Positions 1-5,078 of a stretch of DNA of 6,885 nucleotides are shown piece by piece. The stretch is taken from NCBI GenBank assembly GCA_016185915.1, contig JACPMP010000079.1, forward strand, positions 1 to 6,885. The letters run 5' to 3'. The stretch's first letter is position 1. Each line of letters starts with the position of its first letter. The DNA comes from Candidatus Woesearchaeota archaeon. Its GTDB lineage: Archaea > Nanobdellota > Nanobdellia > Woesearchaeales > GW2011-AR4. The notes beneath the pieces are model-generated. The model was not told the DNA's origin. It saw only the letters and a program-made list of their open reading frames with translations, and did not search any database. Position numbers and translations under genes: made by a program.

Positions 1-231
1 TCTAAAATTGAGACTGAGCAGAGAAAACTGCATAAATGCCCTTACTGCCACAAAATAGCTGTAAAAAGAATAGCTGTCGGGATATGGAACTGTAAAAAGT
101 GCAATGTCAAGTTCACAGGAAAAGCGTATTCTGTTTCAAAGAAGATTATAACAAAAGAAGTGGTTGAAGGGCAACCAGAGATTATAAAAGAAGAAGTGGA
201 AGAAGCTGAGCAGGCTTCAGAGGAAGCATAA
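1..231 (+). CDS. rpl37ae: Large ribosomal subunit protein eL43 (L37Ae), 5' truncated by window edge
   Basis: This is a structural protein of the archaeal/eukaryotic large ribosomal subunit and binds one zinc ion. The 76 visible residues begin inside the gene. They show a CPYC knuckle (visible residues 13-16) and a CKKC knuckle (31-34), separated by the family's KRIAVGIW-type segment and followed by a KFTGKAY stretch. Archaeal members are usually about 85-95 residues, so roughly 25-30 N-terminal residues probably lie left of the window. The tail after the zinc ribbon (about residues 47-76) is long and becomes very Glu-rich, which is unusual because this protein normally ends soon after the core. 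The stop TAA (229-231) shares its last A with the ATG of rpoP, so the two are probably translationally coupled. The family call is secure. Confidence 0.93.
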   Translation, partial: SKIETEQRKLHKCPYCHKIAVKRIAVGIWNCKKCNVKFTGKAYSVSKKIITKEVVEGQPEIIKEEVEEAEQASEEA

Positions 232-368
232 TGACAGAATATAAATGTTTCGACTGCAACAAGAAAGTTTCTATGGATTACTTGAGAAAAAGAATAAGAT
301 GCCCATATTGCGGGAGCAAAATACTATTCAAGTCAAGGAGTGTAAATACGAAAATAAAATCAAGATAA
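231..368 (+). CDS. rpoP: DNA-directed RNA polymerase subunit P (Rpo12 / Rpb12-like)
   Basis: This is a small zinc-binding subunit of the archaeal RNA polymerase, homologous to eukaryotic Rpb12, which helps hold the Rpo3/Rpo10/Rpo11 assembly platform. The 45-residue product has Cys6 and Cys9 (YKCFDC) and Cys24 and Cys27 (RCPYCG), the four zinc ligands of the family, followed by a basic C-terminus. Its length matches archaeal RpoP (about 44-50 residues). The ATG at 231 overlaps the eL43 stop by one base, and eL43-rpoP adjacency is standard in archaea, which supports this start. Stop TAA is at 366-368. Confidence 0.95.
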   Translation: MTEYKCFDCNKKVSMDYLRKRIRCPYCGSKILFKSRSVNTKIKSR

Positions 369-394
369 AAATTAAATTATGAAAAAATATCCAA

Positions 395-730
395 ATGGAA
401 GTTTCAAAAGAGACAGAGCAGAAGATAGGGCAATTGCAGATGTTTGAGCAGAGCCTGCAGAATTTTCTAGGACAAAAGCAGCAATTTCAAGTTCAGCTTG
501 TTGAGGTTGAATCAGCATTAAACGAGCTTGATAATACTGAAAAAGCATATAAAATCGTTGGAAACATTATGGTTGAATCTGATAAAAATGAATTGAAAGC
601 GGATTTGCAGTCAAAAAAAGAAATGCTTGAGCTGCGAATAAAAACAATGGAAAAGCAAGAAACCCAAGTGAGGGAAAAGGCATCAAAACTGCAGTCCGAA
701 ATTCTAAAAAAAATAAAAAAGGAAGATTAG
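395..730 (+). CDS. pfdB: Prefoldin subunit beta
   Basis: This is the beta subunit of the archaeal prefoldin hexamer (two alpha, four beta), a cytosolic chaperone that captures unfolded proteins and passes them to the thermosome. At 111 residues the length is typical. The expected layout is visible: an N-terminal coiled-coil helix (about residues 4-38, Gln- and Glu-rich heptads), a central beta-hairpin segment containing AYKIVGNIMV (51-60), and a long Lys/Glu-rich C-terminal helix (about 64-109). It lies 26 nt after rpoP and one base before the next gene, as part of the conserved archaeal eL43-rpoP-prefoldin cluster. An ATG at 379 lies in another frame and closes after 22 codons, so it is not an alternative start. 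The family call is secure. Confidence 0.94.
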   Translation: MEVSKETEQKIGQLQMFEQSLQNFLGQKQQFQVQLVEVESALNELDNTEKAYKIVGNIMVESDKNELKADLQSKKEMLELRIKTMEKQETQVREKASKLQSEILKKIKKED

Positions 731-731
731 C

Positions 732-992
732 ATGAAAATGGCAGAGCAAATAAGCGAAGTAGATAATGTATTAAAAAGCCTGAGTGAAGTCCAAGAAGAT
801 GCTACTGTTCCTAGAAATGTAAGAACAAAAATAGAGGCTATCATTGCCACTTTAAAAGAAGAAACTGAATTGCCAATAAAAGTTAATAAAGCATTGAATG
901 AACTTGATGGGATTGCTAGCGATGCCAACCTGCAATCCTACACGAGGACGCAGATATGGAATATTGTGAGTTTGCTTGAGAAATTAAATTGA
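732..992 (+). CDS. UPF0147 family protein
   Basis: This is an 86-residue, all-helical archaeal protein of unknown function. Recognition rests on the family-like segments EVQEDATVPRNVR (residues 19-31) and YTRTQIWNIVSLLE (71-84), and on the length. It starts one base after the prefoldin beta stop, with GGAAG just upstream at 721-725. Met3 (738) is an alternative start that would lose two residues. Tight spacing behind prefoldin and rpoP suggests co-transcription with this translation and folding cluster. UPF0147 genes are commonly found near such genes in archaea, but no biochemical role is established. No signal peptide, membrane segment or metal motif is visible. Confidence 0.88.
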   Translation: MKMAEQISEVDNVLKSLSEVQEDATVPRNVRTKIEAIIATLKEETELPIKVNKALNELDGIASDANLQSYTRTQIWNIVSLLEKLN

Positions 993-1011
993 TATTGACA
1001 GATTCTGATAA

Positions 1012-1107
1012 ATGTTTCCATTTAAAATTAGCGTAGCTGCTTTTCCAAAGAAAAAAGAGGTAGCTTTAAATATAATTAAGAACTTATTCAATAAGAAGGA
1101 AAACTAA
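1012..1107 (+). CDS. Possible 31-residue small ORF, unknown
   Basis: An ATG at 1012 opens a 31-codon frame ending at TAA 1105-1107, in the gap between the UPF0147 gene and the membrane protein gene. The peptide starts MFPFKISVAAF and becomes Lys/Asn-rich, a short amphipathic basic peptide. There is no convincing ribosome-binding site, and I recognise no family. In favour: it is on the same strand as its neighbours, fills almost the whole 121-nt gap, and ends 6 nt before the next ATG. Against: short open frames are frequent in AT-rich DNA. It could be a small gene, a remnant of a longer one, or chance. Confidence 0.25.
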   Translation: MFPFKISVAAFPKKKEVALNIIKNLFNKKEN

Positions 1108-1113
1108 GTAAAA

Positions 1114-1491
1114 ATGTTAGAAGGAATTTCAGCCAAATGGAATGGATTAAAAATAACTACTAGAGCAATGATTTTAGTATTAATACCCATATTAGTATCA
1201 ACTATTTTTTATTTTCTTTTTTTCCTAATTCCGATATATAATATTTTCTTTTACATCCTTTCGTATCCTTTCAGTTATGAGTACTACTCTATTTTTCTAA
1301 TTAATCCAAGTTGGTCATTAATGTTTTTTGTATTACTACTTATTACGGGATATCTAAATGGTTTATTAATGATTAAAAAATTTCCTAATATCACAAGAAA
1401 GAATCTTTATCTTATAACATCGTCTATATTTATTTATTTTTTATTATTGGTCTTTCGGTTTTTGTTAATGATGAAGTATTACTTTGGTTGA
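1114..1491 (+). CDS. Small three-helix membrane protein, unknown function
   Basis: This is a 125-residue hydrophobic protein I do not recognise. After a short polar N-terminus (about 17 residues, containing KWNGLK) there is a long hydrophobic stretch at 18-48, probably one long or two short helices. Two further membrane segments follow at about 69-88 and 98-119, separated by a polar loop with KKFPNITRKN (88-97). There are no catalytic or metal-binding motifs. It is very rich in Phe, Ile, Leu and Tyr, encoded largely by TTT, ATA and TTA codons, so its base composition is lower in GC than the flanking conserved genes. That is partly a result of its amino-acid content. It may be a lineage-specific insertion between the information cluster and rpe. 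Confidence 0.6.
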   Translation: MLEGISAKWNGLKITTRAMILVLIPILVSTIFYFLFFLIPIYNIFFYILSYPFSYEYYSIFLINPSWSLMFFVLLLITGYLNGLLMIKKFPNITRKNLYLITSSIFIYFLLLVFRFLLMMKYYFG

Positions 1492-1541
1492 TTAAATGGA
1501 AGTAAAGATTTGCTCTATGAAAAGCTTAAAATAATTAAAAA

Positions 1542-2183
1542 ATGCCAAAAATCAAGATTGCACCTTCAATACTTTCTGCTGATTTGTCAAAAATAAACAG
1601 TGAAATAAAAGAAGTTGAAAATCATGCAGATTTGATTCATGTTGACATTATGGATGGCATCTTTGTTCCTCCTGTTACAGTTGACTCAAGTTTTGTAAAA
1701 ATCATTAAAACAAAAGTTCCATTAGATGTGCATTTAATGGTGCATGAGCCAAGCGATTCTTACATAAAGGGCTTTATTGATGCAGGCGCTTATTCTATAA
1801 CAATACATGAGGAAGCTTGCAAAGATCCTGAAAAGCAGATTAATTTCATAAGGAAAAATAAAACTAAAACATGTGTTTCTATTAAGCCAAATACATCATT
1901 GGATAAAATAAAAAAATATCTTGATATAGTTGACATGGTTTTAATAATGACTGTAGAGCCAGGATGGGCTGGGCAGAAATTTATACAAGAAACAATGCCA
2001 AAAGTTAAGGAGTTAAGAAAATTAAAGCCAAAGTTGGATATTGAAGTAGATGGAGGCATTAATCCATACACATCCAGAATTGCATTTGAGGCAGGAGCAA
2101 ATGTGTTTGTAGCTGGCACTTCTATATTTGGAAAGAAAGATAGAGTAGCTGCAATTAAGGAAATTTTAAATAGTTTGAAGTAA
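1542..2183 (+). CDS. rpe: Ribulose-phosphate 3-epimerase
   Basis: This cytosolic enzyme interconverts D-ribulose 5-phosphate and D-xylulose 5-phosphate in the non-oxidative pentose phosphate pathway. At 213 residues it is a full-length TIM barrel. Visible motifs are APSILSADL (7-15), HVDIMDG (33-39, with metal ligands His33 and Asp35), HLMV (64-67, His64), MTVEPGWAGQKF and EVDGGIN (168-174, catalytic Asp170). Together these are the complete His/Asp/His/Asp metal and acid-base set. The phosphate-binding end AGTSIFG is also present. The loop after MDG reads FVPPVTVDSS instead of the common FVPNITFGP, a mild deviation. The ATG at 1542 gives the canonical N-terminus, and there is no clear ribosome-binding site. 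trpS follows 10 nt downstream (counting to its ancestral ATG), so the two probably share a transcript. Confidence 0.93.
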   Translation: MPKIKIAPSILSADLSKINSEIKEVENHADLIHVDIMDGIFVPPVTVDSSFVKIIKTKVPLDVHLMVHEPSDSYIKGFIDAGAYSITIHEEACKDPEKQINFIRKNKTKTCVSIKPNTSLDKIKKYLDIVDMVLIMTVEPGWAGQKFIQETMPKVKELRKLKPKLDIEVDGGINPYTSRIAFEAGANVFVAGTSIFGKKDRVAAIKEILNSLK

Positions 2184-2193
2184 AATTTTGATT

Positions 2194-2196
2194 ATG
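2194..2196 (+). other. Displaced ancestral ATG of trpS
   Basis: This ATG is followed by codons for KHKIIDP, which is how the synthetase should begin. The 19-bp duplication just downstream makes this frame run into TGA at 2230-2232 after 12 codons. Removing one repeat copy joins the ATG in frame to the rest of trpS and gives a protein starting MKHKIIDPWGSG, 363 residues long. Confidence 0.75.
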
Positions 2197-2197
2197 A

Positions 2198-2235
2198 AAC
2201 ACAAAATCATTGACCCAACACAAAATCATTGACCC
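2198..2235 (+). repeat. Perfect 19-bp tandem duplication at the trpS start
   Basis: The 19-base unit AACACAAAATCATTGACCC occurs at 2198-2216 and again, with no gap and no mismatch, at 2217-2235. Because 19 is not a multiple of three, it shifts the reading frame between the ATG at 2194 and the synthetase body. The repeat also creates the only usual in-frame start left, TTG at 2210-2212. The perfect identity implies a very recent event, within-population variation, or an assembly error. Confidence 0.95.
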
Positions 2236-3304
2236 GTGGGGTTCTGGACTGCTGGAAGATTATGAAAAAATCATAAAAGATTTTGGTTTGGAGATTTTCG
2301 ATTCTAAATTATTTTCAAATCCGAATAGGATAATGAGAAGAGGCGTTGTATTTGCAGGCAGAGATTTAAAAATCATTGCTGATGCTATAAAAAACAAGAA
2401 AAAATACTATGTTCTGAGCGGAATAATGCCATCAAATGAAAAGATACATCTTGGAACAAAGATGGTTGTTGAAAATATCAAGTATTTTCAGGAACATGGC
2501 GCCGAAACTTATATATTAGTTGCTGATTTAGAAGCAGCATCTGCAAGAGGTGTTACTTTGGAAGAAGCAAGAAAAAGAGCACTTGAATTTCATATTCCAG
2601 CTTATGTAGCACTTGGCTTAGACATAAATAAAACAATTTTCTATTTTCAGTCAGAAAACAAGGAGGTTATGAATAATGCCTATGAGTTTGCAAAAAAGAT
2701 TACGCTAAATGAATTTGAAGCAATTTATGGCAGTGCTGACCCTGGAAAGATAATGGCTGCAATAACTCAGGTTGCAGATATTCTTTATCCGCAGTTTACA
2801 GAGAGGAAGCCCGGCATAATTCCGGTAGGCATTGACCAAGACCCTCACATTAGATTAACAAGAGACATTGTGAGAAGGCACAAAGAAAGAAAATTCTTTT
2901 TGCCATCGTCTCTTTATAATAAATACACTCCATCTTTAGATGGCGGCATTAAAATGAGTAAATCTAAGCCAGAAAGCTGCATAGAGTTGCCAGAAGATAT
3001 TAAGTCTGTCAAAAGAAAGATTAGGAATGCCTTATCTGGCGGCAGAGATACATTGGAAGAGCACAAAAAACTAGGAGCAGTTATAGAAAAAGACATGGTT
3101 TTCGAGTTGATGAAACAGCACCTTGTTGAAGATGAAGGTGAGTTAAATAAGATTTATAGCGAATATAAATCCGGCAAAATGACAAGCGGCGAGTTGAAAG
3201 AAATTGCATGCGCCAAAATGGAAGAATTTATGAACAATTTTATGAAAGACGTTGAGCGGGCAAGAAAGCATATTGACAAGCTTAATTTCGTTAAGTTCAA
3301 ATGA
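2210..3304 (+). CDS. trpS: Tryptophan--tRNA ligase, with disturbed start
   Basis: This is a class I aminoacyl-tRNA synthetase that activates tryptophan with ATP and loads it on tRNA-Trp. Numbering from TTG 2210 (364 residues), it has the archaeal N-terminal DPWGS motif (8-12), MRRGVVFAGRD (42-52), the HIGH-type signature KIHLG (78-82) after GIMPSN, the ADLEAASARG segment (105-114), GIDQDPH (207-213) and a perfect KMSKS (248-252). A helical C-terminal domain completes it. ADLEAASARG and GIDQDPH resemble the TrpS2-type enzymes of haloarchaea. The enzyme body is intact. Only the first codons are affected by the 19-bp duplication: an in-frame TGA at 2195-2197 blocks longer starts, TTG 2210 has no visible ribosome-binding site, and the next in-frame ATG (residue 42) would remove the DPWGS motif. 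It probably starts at TTG, or at ATG 2194 if the duplication is not real. Confidence 0.9.
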   Translation: MTQHKIIDPWGSGLLEDYEKIIKDFGLEIFDSKLFSNPNRIMRRGVVFAGRDLKIIADAIKNKKKYYVLSGIMPSNEKIHLGTKMVVENIKYFQEHGAETYILVADLEAASARGVTLEEARKRALEFHIPAYVALGLDINKTIFYFQSENKEVMNNAYEFAKKITLNEFEAIYGSADPGKIMAAITQVADILYPQFTERKPGIIPVGIDQDPHIRLTRDIVRRHKERKFFLPSSLYNKYTPSLDGGIKMSKSKPESCIELPEDIKSVKRKIRNALSGGRDTLEEHKKLGAVIEKDMVFELMKQHLVEDEGELNKIYSEYKSGKMTSGELKEIACAKMEEFMNNFMKDVERARKHIDKLNFVKFK

Positions 3305-3366
3305 GAAATCGATTTTCGAATTTGGACTTTCCGAAAATGTCAAAAATTTTCGTTAAGTTTAAATAA
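3301..3366 (+). other. 21-codon ORF overlapping the trpS stop, doubtful
   Basis: The ATG at 3301 overlaps the trpS TGA (ATGA arrangement) and opens a frame of 21 codons ending at TAA 3364-3366. The peptide ends in IFVKFK, echoing the last residues of the synthetase. It could be translated by re-initiation. It is equally explained as a by-product of the repeated 3' end. No family is recognisable in so short a peptide. Confidence 0.15.
3312..3352 (+). other. Overlapping inverted repeats that could form alternative hairpins
   Basis: ATTTTCG occurs at 3312-3318 and 3346-3352, with its exact complement CGAAAAT at 3332-3338 between them. The middle arm can therefore pair with the left arm (7-bp stem, 13-nt loop) or with the right arm (7-bp stem, 7-nt loop), but not both. 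Neither stem is followed by a clear T-run, so this is not a typical terminator. It may be a processing site or chance. Confidence 0.35.
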
Positions 3367-3468
3367 AAGGAAAAGAAAAATATGTTGAACGCCCATTAAA
3401 ATAAAAATTCAATGACTATTTAGCATAACAAAACTTAATTTCAATATTTTTAAAATATATTTATTGAG

Positions 3469-3489
3469 TTGCCCTATTGTAAAGGGCAA
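3469..3489 (+). other. 7-bp perfect hairpin upstream of the membrane-protein unit
   Basis: TTGCCCT (3469-3475) pairs perfectly with AGGGCAA (3483-3489) around a 7-nt loop. It stands out as a GC-containing patch in an otherwise AT-rich gap. No T-tract follows, so it is more likely a leader structure or a protein-binding inverted repeat about 80 nt before the next gene than a terminator. Confidence 0.4.
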
Positions 3490-3554
3490 GTAGCACAAAA
3501 AACATAACTAAATGAAACATTAATAAAAGTATCAATAAAAAATTAAACAAAAAA

Positions 3555-3563
3555 GAGGGTGAT
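3555..3563 (+). promoter_or_regulatory. Ribosome-binding site deciding a TTG start
   Basis: GAGGGTGAT closely matches the archaeal anti-Shine-Dalgarno partner GGAGGTGAT and lies 4 nt before TTG 3568. It overlaps the GTG at 3559 that would give a longer protein. The TTG at 3568 is therefore the better start. Confidence 0.7.
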
Positions 3564-3567
3564 AAAA

Positions 3568-3786
3568 TTGCATAATAAAGAATTCAACATAGCTCCTTTA
3601 TCAGGAAGTTATATGATTACAAGCATTGTTGGCTTTTTGATTTCTGCTTTTTATATTATGCCAAACTCGATGACATGGGGATTTACTTTTGTTCTGTTCT
3701 TTACCCTTATGTTTATCGCTTCTTTAATATCCATGACCTATGCTCCAAGTGATTGGCCATTGAGAATGGATAATAAAAAGATATAA
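3568..3786 (+). CDS. Small two-helix membrane protein upstream of mgtC, unknown function
   Basis: This is a 72-residue protein starting at TTG 3568. A GTG at 3559 would add three residues but is buried in the ribosome-binding site. A short polar N-terminus (HNKEFNIAPLSG) precedes two hydrophobic helices at about 14-31 and 36-56. It ends in a polar tail with MTYAPSDWP and Lys residues. No enzymatic motif is present and I do not recognise a named family. The stop TAA is followed after one base by the mgtC-like ATG, so the two are almost certainly co-translated. A partner or regulator of the MgtC-like protein is a reasonable guess from context, comparable to the small membrane peptides that act on bacterial MgtC, but no sequence similarity supports it. 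Confidence 0.7.
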   Translation: MHNKEFNIAPLSGSYMITSIVGFLISAFYIMPNSMTWGFTFVLFFTLMFIASLISMTYAPSDWPLRMDNKKI

Positions 3787-3787
3787 G

Positions 3788-4192
3788 ATGATAGAATCTA
3801 CCGAAGTATTGCTAAGATTAGTTTTCGCAACTTTAGCAGGCGGCTTGATTGGACTGGAAAGAGAAGTAGTCCACAAGCCAGCTGGCGTAAGAACTCACAT
3901 GCTTGTTTCCCTTGGTTCTGCATTATTTGTGTTGGTGGCGATTGAAACGCTTCCAAATGAGGCAGCAAGGATAATGGCGGGAGTTGCAACTGGTATTGGC
4001 TTCTTAGGAGCAGGAACAATCTTTAAAGCAAAAAATGAAGTGCACGGCTTAACAACAGCAGCATCAATCTGGGCAGTTTCAGCTGTTGGCTTGGCAATTG
4101 GCTTAGGATATTATTTGATTACGATAATCTCTGTCATCTTGGTTTTAATAGTTCTCCAATTAAATAAAGTTGAATTTTTTAAGATGCTTTAA
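3788..4192 (+). CDS. MgtC/SapB family membrane protein (N-terminal domain only)
   Basis: This is a 134-residue inner-membrane protein of the MgtC/SapB family. Family motifs are clear: GGLIGLERE (18-26), GVRTHMLVSLGSALF (33-47), GIGFLGAGTI in the middle, and GLTTAASIW followed by a Gly-rich helix. About four transmembrane segments are visible (roughly 7-23, 37-53, 62-78 and 89-128, the last possibly two helices). Bacterial MgtC of pathogens has an additional C-terminal ACT-like domain, which is absent here, so this is the short form. The role is uncertain: the family is linked to Mg2+ limitation, membrane potential and ATP synthase modulation, but activity as a Mg2+ transporter has not been upheld. 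It begins one base after the small membrane protein and ends 5 nt before the next gene. Confidence 0.9.
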   Translation: MIESTEVLLRLVFATLAGGLIGLEREVVHKPAGVRTHMLVSLGSALFVLVAIETLPNEAARIMAGVATGIGFLGAGTIFKAKNEVHGLTTAASIWAVSAVGLAIGLGYYLITIISVILVLIVLQLNKVEFFKML

Positions 4193-4197
4193 AGAAT

Positions 4198-4581
4198 ATG
4201 AGCAAAAACGATGAACATAAAAATTTTGTTGAGATAGAGCCAAAGCTAATAAGAAGATTGTTAAATTTGCCCAAACCCGTAGGAATTAAAATTTTGGAAA
4301 GAATCAATTACAAACTCCATCTGCAAAAAGAGAACATATTAAATCAGGCCTTTGAAGAAAATTTTTTCACAAAAGAAGAATATAATGGCAAATACAAAGA
4401 CATGTTCTATGATGAATTTGGAAGCGATAGCTTTATGCAGTACATTAATGCAGTGATGAATGCAAAAATTGACTTTTTTGTTACGAATAATGAAAGAATG
4501 CTGAAAAGAAAGGAAGAGCTTAAAAAAAAATTTGGATTAGAGATTACTAGTCCAGAGGATATTTTGAAGAAATCAGATTAA
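4198..4581 (+). CDS. Protein with PIN-like C-terminal segment, probably incomplete domain
   Basis: This is a 127-residue soluble protein. The C-terminal part, KIDFFVTNNERML (90-102) followed by FGLEITSPEDIL (112-123), resembles the last beta-alpha-beta portion of PIN-domain nucleases (typically FVTND...LL...GI.V.TPEE.L). The catalytic Asp of the TND motif is Asn98 here. The N-terminal half lacks the hallmark first strand with its Asp (I.DT..L). It is instead charged and helical, with EPKLIRRLLNLPKPVG at 14-29. It may be a decayed or truncated PIN protein, a non-catalytic derivative, or an unrelated fold with a lookalike end. The start lies 5 nt after mgtC, and its stop overlaps by two bases the stop of the convergent intact PIN gene. 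The PIN link is tentative. Confidence 0.6.
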   Translation: MSKNDEHKNFVEIEPKLIRRLLNLPKPVGIKILERINYKLHLQKENILNQAFEENFFTKEEYNGKYKDMFYDEFGSDSFMQYINAVMNAKIDFFVTNNERMLKRKEELKKKFGLEITSPEDILKKSD

Positions 4582-5078
4582 AGCTTTTCAATTTGATTTT
4601 TCGTTATTAAATAAATTATGTTGTTTCCCCAGTTTCTTATAGCACTTAATTTCTCCAGTTTATCTAATACCCCTTCTTTTGTAAAATATTCTGCTTGTAA
4701 TAAAAGAATAAGGAAAACAGGGCTAAAATATACATCAATTTTATGTCTAGTGTGGTGTACTATTTTTGTTTCATCTGTAACTAATGGCAATTTCTTTTTT
4801 AATGATAAATTGTAAAGTTCATTATCAGTCGATTCAAGATGCTTTATTGATTCCGTTATTTCGCAAGATTCTATAGTAAATTTAGTTTTCATCTTAAGAA
4901 TACTTTTTGCAATTTCACCATAGCTATCATCATATTTTGCAAATTCTTCTAATTCTTTAATGACGGAATTCGTTGTTGTAACTGAATATAGCTTTAATAC
5001 TTGTTCTAAAATATTGATACTTTCTAGGCTAATCAGTGCTGAGGTATCAAGAATGTAGTTTTTTGAGCCTTTTTCCAT
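4578..5078 (-). CDS. PIN-domain ribonuclease, probable type II toxin (VapC-like)
   Basis: This is a 166-residue PIN-domain protein, expected to be a Mg2+-dependent RNA nuclease. All four acidic positions of the fold can be assigned: Asp11 in YILDTSAL, Glu42 in VIKELEEF, Asp85 in ESTDNELYNLS and Asp102 in LPLVTDETKIV. After the core comes a C-terminal extension (about 118-166) with FSPVFLILLLQAE and RNWGNNIIYLI, reminiscent of DUF3368-type PIN proteins. The ATG at 5078 is fixed: a further in-frame ATG upstream is separated from it by a TAG. The start lies 32 nt inside the end of the RHH gene, so toxin translation depends on antitoxin translation, as in TA operons. Target RNA is unknown. The stop overlaps the convergent PIN-like gene. 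Confidence 0.8.
   Translation of the reverse strand: MEKGSKNYILDTSALISLESINILEQVLKLYSVTTTNSVIKELEEFAKYDDSYGEIAKSILKMKTKFTIESCEITESIKHLESTDNELYNLSLKKKLPLVTDETKIVHHTRHKIDVYFSPVFLILLLQAEYFTKEGVLDKLEKLSAIRNWGNNIIYLITKNQIEKL

Larger units (their letters stand above)
3285..3370 (+). repeat. Direct repeat of the trpS 3' end, 62 bp apart
   Basis: The last codons and stop of trpS (3285-3308) recur imperfectly at 3347-3370, with about 20 of 24 positions matching. The exact shared core is TTTCGTTAAGTT. In the first copy it encodes NFVKFK-stop. In the second copy a different frame encodes IFVKFK-stop. It may be a small local duplication that has since diverged. The case is moderate because the DNA is AT-rich. 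Confidence 0.55.
3305..3567. other. AT-rich gene-free stretch between trpS and the mgtC unit
   Basis: About 260 bases without a convincing gene. It holds the repeated trpS 3' motif and overlapping inverted repeats on the left, an AT palindrome (3444-3458) that could be or contain a TATA-like element, a 7-bp hairpin at 3469-3489, and the ribosome-binding site of the next gene at its right end. It probably contains the end of the rpe-trpS transcript and the promoter and leader of the membrane-protein unit. Confidence 0.5.

Noticed and set aside
379..447. 22-codon frame starting at ATG 379 before prefoldin beta
   Set aside because: It is short, overlaps the start of pfdB in another frame, and has no support.
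1790..2119. 109-codon minus-strand open frame
   Set aside because: It is antisense to the fully conserved rpe gene and shows no motif or initiation signal.
3444..3458. 15-bp AT palindrome considered as an operator
   Set aside because: It is made only of A and T in an AT-rich gap, so chance occurrence is likely. I kept it only as a possible TATA region.
3469..3489. Hairpin considered as an intrinsic terminator
   Set aside because: No T-tract follows on either strand; the downstream sequence is A-rich.
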